Notes under the pieces: model-generated | What the model saw: the letters and a program-made list of their open reading frames with translations, nothing else | Databases searched by the model: none | What the model was told of the DNA's origin: nothing | Shown: piece by piece, positions 60,265-64,000 of the stretch | Numbering within the stretch: position 1 is the first letter of the stretch | Layout of the letters: the number at the start of each line of letters is the position of its first letter | Position numbers and translations under genes: made by a program | Assembly: GCF_000510645.1 (NCBI RefSeq) | Contig: NZ_KI783301.1 | Coordinates: forward strand, 2,237,051-2,301,050 | DNA: 64,000 bases | From: Thermicanus aegyptius DSM 12793 | GTDB lineage: Bacteria; Bacillota; Bacilli; Thermicanales; Thermicanaceae | Direction: 5' to 3'

Positions 60265-61122
60265 CTATTCTATAGTAACTGCTGAATATTTTCCTTCTGG
60301 AACAATAAAGTTATTGCTGAAGGCCAACATTTCGCTACCTTTCACTTTCTGGGATGCAGTATAGCTTAATGTCAGTAATCTTTTTTCAACGTTACGATAC
60401 ATCTCTACAATTTGGGGTGTATAATCATATGTCAGCATCCATTTGCAATTCAATTGTTGAATGTATCGAGCTAATTTTTCGTGATCCTCATGTGTATAAT
60501 GATTCACATAGAGTGCAGAACCCTGATTATAATAAGGGGGATCGAAATAAATCAAAGTGTGTTCGTCAATATTGGGAAGAATATCATTAACAAATGCAAT
60601 TGAATCTGCACAATGCAGAGAAATTCTATCCCGATATAAGGCGATCTTTCTAATTCTTTGAATTAGGTCTGCCTTGTTAAATCTTACATCCATTTTCCAA
60701 TCACCCGATTGGTCTTTACCGCCAATAACGCCACCTTTAATAATGCCAGATCGATTAGTTCTATTTAAAAAGAAAGTCGAGAACGCTAAATCTAAAAGCT
60801 CAGCATGTTCTTTATTTAATTGGATAGCTTTCTGCCTTTCCCATTCTTCCATCGTAATTCCAGTTTGTTCAATTCTATCACATAGTTCATCTGTACGGTT
60901 TATTACGCAATGCCAAAATGAATAAATTGATCTATCGATATCGTTAATCACTATTTGATTTACATATTCATTAAATAACAAATAAAGCGCTACGCTTGCG
61001 CCGCCTGCAAATGGTTCAACATACGTTCCACCTTGTATATCATTCAGAATAACCGCATCTCTGACAAATCCAGCCAGTTTTCGCTTGCCTCCCGGATAGC
61101 GTAGTGGCGAATAATGCTGCAT
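60265..61122 (-). CDS. D12-class DNA N6-adenine methyltransferase
   Basis: 285 residues. PLRYPGGKRKLAGFVRDAV (motif X), YVEPFAGGASVAL (motif I), FFLNRTNRSGIIKGG and YFDPPYYNQGS (motif IV DPPY, 194-197) define the Dam/D12 class. GGAGGTG precedes the ATG, six bases after the ParB-like gene. No restriction endonuclease is beside it; modification could mark self DNA for the partner ATPase/ParB-like proteins. Confidence 0.92.
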   Translation of the reverse strand: MQHYSPLRYPGGKRKLAGFVRDAVILNDIQGGTYVEPFAGGASVALYLLFNEYVNQIVINDIDRSIYSFWHCVINRTDELCDRIEQTGITMEEWERQKAIQLNKEHAELLDLAFSTFFLNRTNRSGIIKGGVIGGKDQSGDWKMDVRFNKADLIQRIRKIALYRDRISLHCADSIAFVNDILPNIDEHTLIYFDPPYYNQGSALYVNHYTHEDHEKLARYIQQLNCKWMLTYDYTPQIVEMYRNVEKRLLTLSYTASQKVKGSEMLAFSNNFIVPEGKYSAVTIE

Positions 61123-61128
61123 AAGAAG

Positions 61129-62562
61129 TCACCTCCATATCTGTTCAATAAATGGCCATATGTCGTCCCATGCGGATTTTAAATCTGTTGAAGACGGAGT
61201 TACGTCTTTGTTATGTACATATGAGTGAAAAGTTCTTACAGAGTGAGTCTGATTTTCACTTGCAGTCATCTGCCTTATGGCTCTGAGTTCGTTCTTAGTC
61301 ATAATTTTGTTAATTTCGAAATAAGACGCAACTGCATCTATTTTGTGAGATAACTTACTATCCACACTCAATTTAGAATCGGCGAGGCCTTTTCTTGTGA
61401 TGAAACAATCTACACTCAATTCTATAAACACTCTAACAAGCACAGCCACGGCATTAGGATAATCATCAATAATAAGCGATTTCAGCTCATTAAAAATCTT
61501 TAATAACCTTGCGTGTGTAATGGTTAGTTTATGGTAAGAAGGAACAAGGGTCTTTCTGTTTATATGATAACTAGACGCCTTCTTCTGATTATTATCTTTA
61601 TTCGAAGCTGCGTTGGTCGTAGATGAAGACTGCTGCTCTCCATTTGTTACAGCATTTGCAGAATAATTCCCATTTGATAGTTTGGGTGTATGATAGCCTG
61701 TGTTATGGGTATCCCCCATAGTACCACTATTCTCGGAGTTTTGTCTGTCAGCAATTGCACTATCCTCCTGTTTGAGCCGCTCCTTCAATGATTCTATGTA
61801 TTTAATACGATCCTTTTTCAGGTATATAGTCCCTACATTAAGGTCTTCATAAACCAAATCGTTAAGTACCATTAGTAAAAACGGATTAATATCATTTATT
61901 AGTTGAAGCTTATTATCAACAATCTCAAGCCCCAAAAGATTTCGAATGTCAGGATCTCCTATAAGACGGTCAAAATTAGTTTTCTTAATATCTCCTAATC
62001 TATCCTTTATATATTGGGGAACAGCTTCCATGCGTCGTAAATCATCCAAAAAAGTCAATCTCATGTCTGGCTTTCCTTCAGCAATCGCACGAAAACGGCT
62101 TGTTTGCTGACCATCCCAGCTGACAGTGCCAGCTCCTTCATTTTGGCCTGTATGCTTTAAGCGAACCCATTCGTTAATTTCGTCTTCGCTCTCCAAAACA
62201 ACACATTGAATATTTTCCAATAAATCTTTATCAATAGTCAAACTTAATTGTTGAAATTCTTTCTTTAGTTTTGGAAAGTCAGATGGAATTAAAGATGGCT
62301 CATTTACTAACTTTAAAGCTGTCACGCGCCGATTACCCTCACGTACTACCCATTGTTTTTTATAGGGTTTCACAAGAATAAGATCGCTGGGATTAAGTCC
62401 ATAAAGAGATATATGTCTGGCTAACACGACCAACTTATCCTGTTGGTCACGAATTATAGCGTCAATTGCTTCCGATTGATGTTCTACAGGATTAAAACGC
62501 GGATTGCTAGGATTAAGCAATAGATTGGTAATATTTATTTTTTTGTAAATTGGATTACTCAT
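61129..62562 (-). CDS. ParB/Srx-like domain protein
   Basis: 477 residues. The N-terminal 90 residues (ITNLLLNPSNPRF ... VVLARHISLYGLNPSDLILV ... VVREGNRRVTALKL at 72-85) form a ParB/sulfiredoxin-type nuclease/ATPase fold. A central helical domain, a low-complexity Asn/Ser-rich linker (residues ~275-330) and a helical C-terminus (SYHKLTITHARLLKIFNELK) follow. It is not a chromosome-partition ParB: there is no KorB-type HTH or ParA partner. In an operon with a methylase and an ATPase it is probably the specificity or effector subunit (inference). Confidence 0.75.
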   Translation of the reverse strand: MSNPIYKKINITNLLLNPSNPRFNPVEHQSEAIDAIIRDQQDKLVVLARHISLYGLNPSDLILVKPYKKQWVVREGNRRVTALKLVNEPSLIPSDFPKLKKEFQQLSLTIDKDLLENIQCVVLESEDEINEWVRLKHTGQNEGAGTVSWDGQQTSRFRAIAEGKPDMRLTFLDDLRRMEAVPQYIKDRLGDIKKTNFDRLIGDPDIRNLLGLEIVDNKLQLINDINPFLLMVLNDLVYEDLNVGTIYLKKDRIKYIESLKERLKQEDSAIADRQNSENSGTMGDTHNTGYHTPKLSNGNYSANAVTNGEQQSSSTTNAASNKDNNQKKASSYHINRKTLVPSYHKLTITHARLLKIFNELKSLIIDDYPNAVAVLVRVFIELSVDCFITRKGLADSKLSVDSKLSHKIDAVASYFEINKIMTKNELRAIRQMTASENQTHSVRTFHSYVHNKDVTPSSTDLKSAWDDIWPFIEQIWR

Positions 62563-62576
62563 ATCTAAACGTCTCC

Positions 62577-62756
62577 TTATCCTTTCTTCCGGGTTTTCCT
62601 CTTATCATCTGGTTTTTTCCCATCAGCGGGTATAGCCCATGCATTACCCAGTCGAAACGCTCCATCTATTCTGTTTTCAGAACATAATACTTGTACACGC
62701 CGGTCTGACAGTCCCCATTTTTGAGCAGCAGCTTTCACACTTATGTTTGCGCTCAT
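62577..62756 (-). CDS. Small AlpA/MerR-like HTH protein
   Basis: 59 residues: ANISVKAAAQKWGLSDRRVQ, VLCSENRIDGAFRLGNAWAI, PADGKKPDDKRKTRKKG. This is the excisionase-like winged HTH fold. The ATG at 62756 has TGGGGTG seven bases upstream. It is first in the operon and may regulate it. 14 bp separate it from the ParB-like gene. Confidence 0.7.
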   Translation of the reverse strand: MSANISVKAAAQKWGLSDRRVQVLCSENRIDGAFRLGNAWAIPADGKKPDDKRKTRKKG

Positions 62757-62890
62757 ACCAGACACCCCATTTTACCATAATTATCTAAATTGTATTATAT
62801 GCAGAGATGCGAATAAATGCAATGGCTTATTCACTTTAATTAGAATAAACTCGACAAATAACTTCTAAAAATTCACATTCTTCACAGCTA

Positions 62891-63276
62891 GGTACTGTCA
62901 AGAAAGTTGGTGTAAAGAAGAAGTTTAGGTTCCTCTTTCTTCCAAGATTCTATTCTTAATCCCCCTCCCTAGGGAGGAGGATCATCGAGATCATTCGTTC
63001 CCTATTCTTGCTTGTATCTCTGTCCAAAGAGCTCTTGAAGTCGTTCCCTGGCGAAGTCAAATCCCTTCATTTTCCGGCTACTCCATTGTTCTGTATAATC
63101 GATGATCTTGAGATCGATGATTTTCTCAGCTGCTTCTAAATTCGGAATGCTGTTCATTGGGCGCAATCGTTTCTTAAATTCTTTGTTCATTCTCTTGGGT
63201 CCAATTGGTGGTATAAATCTCATACTGGATTTCCTTCGGGTATTTGTAGAAGGTGAGCAGATGGGAGAGGTGTTTT
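62891..63276 (-). pseudogene. IS256-family (Mutator) transposase 3' remnant
   Basis: The frame ending at 63002 reads KEFKKRLRPMNSIPNLEAAE and KIIDLKIIDYTEQWSSRKMK, the C-terminal part of an IS256-type transposase. The inverted-repeat-like end GGTACTGTCAAGAAAGTTGG lies at 62891. The 5' part has been removed by the IS21 element at 63277; the ORF's first ~20 codons come from IS21 DNA. Confidence 0.7.
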
Positions 63277-64000
63277 TGTCAACAATAAATTGAGCCAGGT
63301 CGATCACTTAAAAATTGAGCCATTTTCGAATCGCTTACTTCCATAAATGGATGAATATAGGTGGCAAAAAGGGGCTTTCCCCGACGGGAAAAGCCCCCCT
63401 TTTCACTCGCGCGGCCTACCCCCTTCCCTTTCCTCGATTCTTTTCATGCTTTGCCGGAATCGATAAGATTCTCCATTTAGTAAAAAGATGTGTGATCGGT
63501 GCGTCAGTCGGTCTAGTAAGGCAATGGTCATCTTGTCGTTACCAAACACGCTTGTCCACTCTGTAAAGTCGAGGTTGGTTGTTATGATGACACTCGCTCG
63601 TTCGTAGCGATTGGAGAAGAATTGAAATAAGAGTTCTGCACCAGTTTTTGAAAAGGGGACGTATCCTAATTCGTCGATGATGATGACATCATATTTGAGC
63701 CATTTATGCTCAAATGCGGTAAGCTTTAACTCTACATTGGCCGTAAGGAGTTCTTCGACAAGGTCCTGAGCGGTAATAAATTTTACTTTGTATCCGTTTT
63801 GTATGAGGGAGGTCCCTAATCCAGTGGCAAGATGCGTTTTGCCGGTACCGCTGTTTCCTAAAAATATGACGTTTTCTTTCTTCTCTACAAATTCCCCTTT
63901 TGCCAAGGTCATAAAGCGGTTTCGGTTGAGGCTGGGAGTTAAGGTGAAATCGAAGGTGTCAAGTGTCTTATGAATGGGGAAGGTCGCCTGTTTTAATCTT
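63277..64000 (-). mobile_element. IS21-family element, left end to beyond window
   Basis: The end begins TGTCAACAATAAATTGAGCC and holds two copies of AAATTGAGCCA (near 63286 and 63313), the multiple terminal repeats typical of IS21. It contains the end of istB; istA should lie beyond the right edge. Confidence 0.7.
63403..64000 (-). CDS. istB: IS21-family helper ATPase IstB, 5' end outside window
   Basis: The frame is open to the right edge: TLTPSLNRNRFMTLAKGEFV precedes Walker A FLGNSGTGKTHLATGLGTSL, then YDVIIIDELGYVPFSKTGAE, NRYERASVIITTNLDFTEW and LDRLTHRSHIFLLNGESYR. AAA+ DnaC-like ATPase that activates the IstA transposase. Residue 1 is not in the window; about 200 of the usual ~250 residues are seen. 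Confidence 0.93.
   Translation of the reverse strand, partial: RLKQATFPIHKTLDTFDFTLTPSLNRNRFMTLAKGEFVEKKENVIFLGNSGTGKTHLATGLGTSLIQNGYKVKFITAQDLVEELLTANVELKLTAFEHKWLKYDVIIIDELGYVPFSKTGAELLFQFFSNRYERASVIITTNLDFTEWTSVFGNDKMTIALLDRLTHRSHIFLLNGESYRFRQSMKRIEEREGGRPRE

Noticed and set aside
61129..62562. ParB of a plasmid or chromosome partition system
   Set aside because: No ParA beside it, no parS-like palindromes seen, and the domain order differs from partition ParB.
63002..63307. Intact 101-residue gene
   Set aside because: It is a chimera: the first codons are IS21 terminal DNA and the rest is an IS256 transposase tail.

Overview
The window comes from a Firmicute of the order Bacillales. The gene order ylxM-ffh-rpsP-khpA-rimM-trmD ... 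rplS-lepB-rbgA-rnhB-ylqG-ylqH-yraN is a rearranged version of the Bacillus subtilis layout, Shine-Dalgarno (SD) sites are strong, GTG/TTG starts are common, and sigma-A and sigma-54 promoters can be read. The core genome is moderately GC-rich; both mobile flanks are clearly AT-richer. I cannot name the species from the sequence alone.

Region 1 (1-20.3 kb) is an integrated element, prophage-like or ICE-like. It ends at a large serine recombinase whose integration has cut comM. The other half of comM must lie left of the window. Read from the recombinase inward it carries: an IS200/IS605-type TnpB element; a TcmP / three-Cys-motif protein pair; an ImmA-type protease with two Xre regulators; several very small ORFs; a cluster of tRNA genes on the minus strand; a NusG-like antiterminator candidate coupled to a RecD2 helicase; a series of tiny membrane proteins with a J-domain protein; a CHC2/Toprim primase with a KSP repeat; a phage-type SF2 helicase; an HNH protein; a glycosyltransferase-like protein; and a cut-off PH-domain protein. 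No capsid, tail or conjugation genes are visible, so phage versus ICE is open.

Region 2 (20.3-26.4 kb) is the broken comM followed by a cobinamide-salvage operon, btuF-cobD-cobU-cbiZ-cbiB, under a cobalamin riboswitch with an intrinsic terminator. Region 3 (26.4-37 kb) is a universal stress protein and an acetone-utilisation locus: an AcoR-type sigma-54 activator, the convergent acxABC acetone carboxylase genes with a -24/-12 promoter, and a divergent acyl-CoA synthetase that may activate the acetoacetate formed.

Region 4 (37-54.9 kb) is housekeeping: a MurA-type enzyme with Asp in place of the catalytic Cys, a glycerophosphodiesterase, the ribosome/SRP/RNase HII cluster, a TM287/288-type heterodimeric ABC exporter and folA inserted between trmD and rplS, then a ROK protein and galE. 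Region 5 (55-58.6 kb) is an ArsR/CadC-controlled heavy-metal P-type ATPase and a PsiE-like protein.

Region 6 (58.6-64 kb) is AT-rich and horizontally acquired: a four-gene minus-strand operon (small HTH protein, ParB-like protein, D12-class adenine methylase, ABC-ATPase with a Toprim-like C-terminus) that looks like an uncharacterised defence cassette, then an IS256 remnant truncated by an IS21-family element that runs off the right edge.
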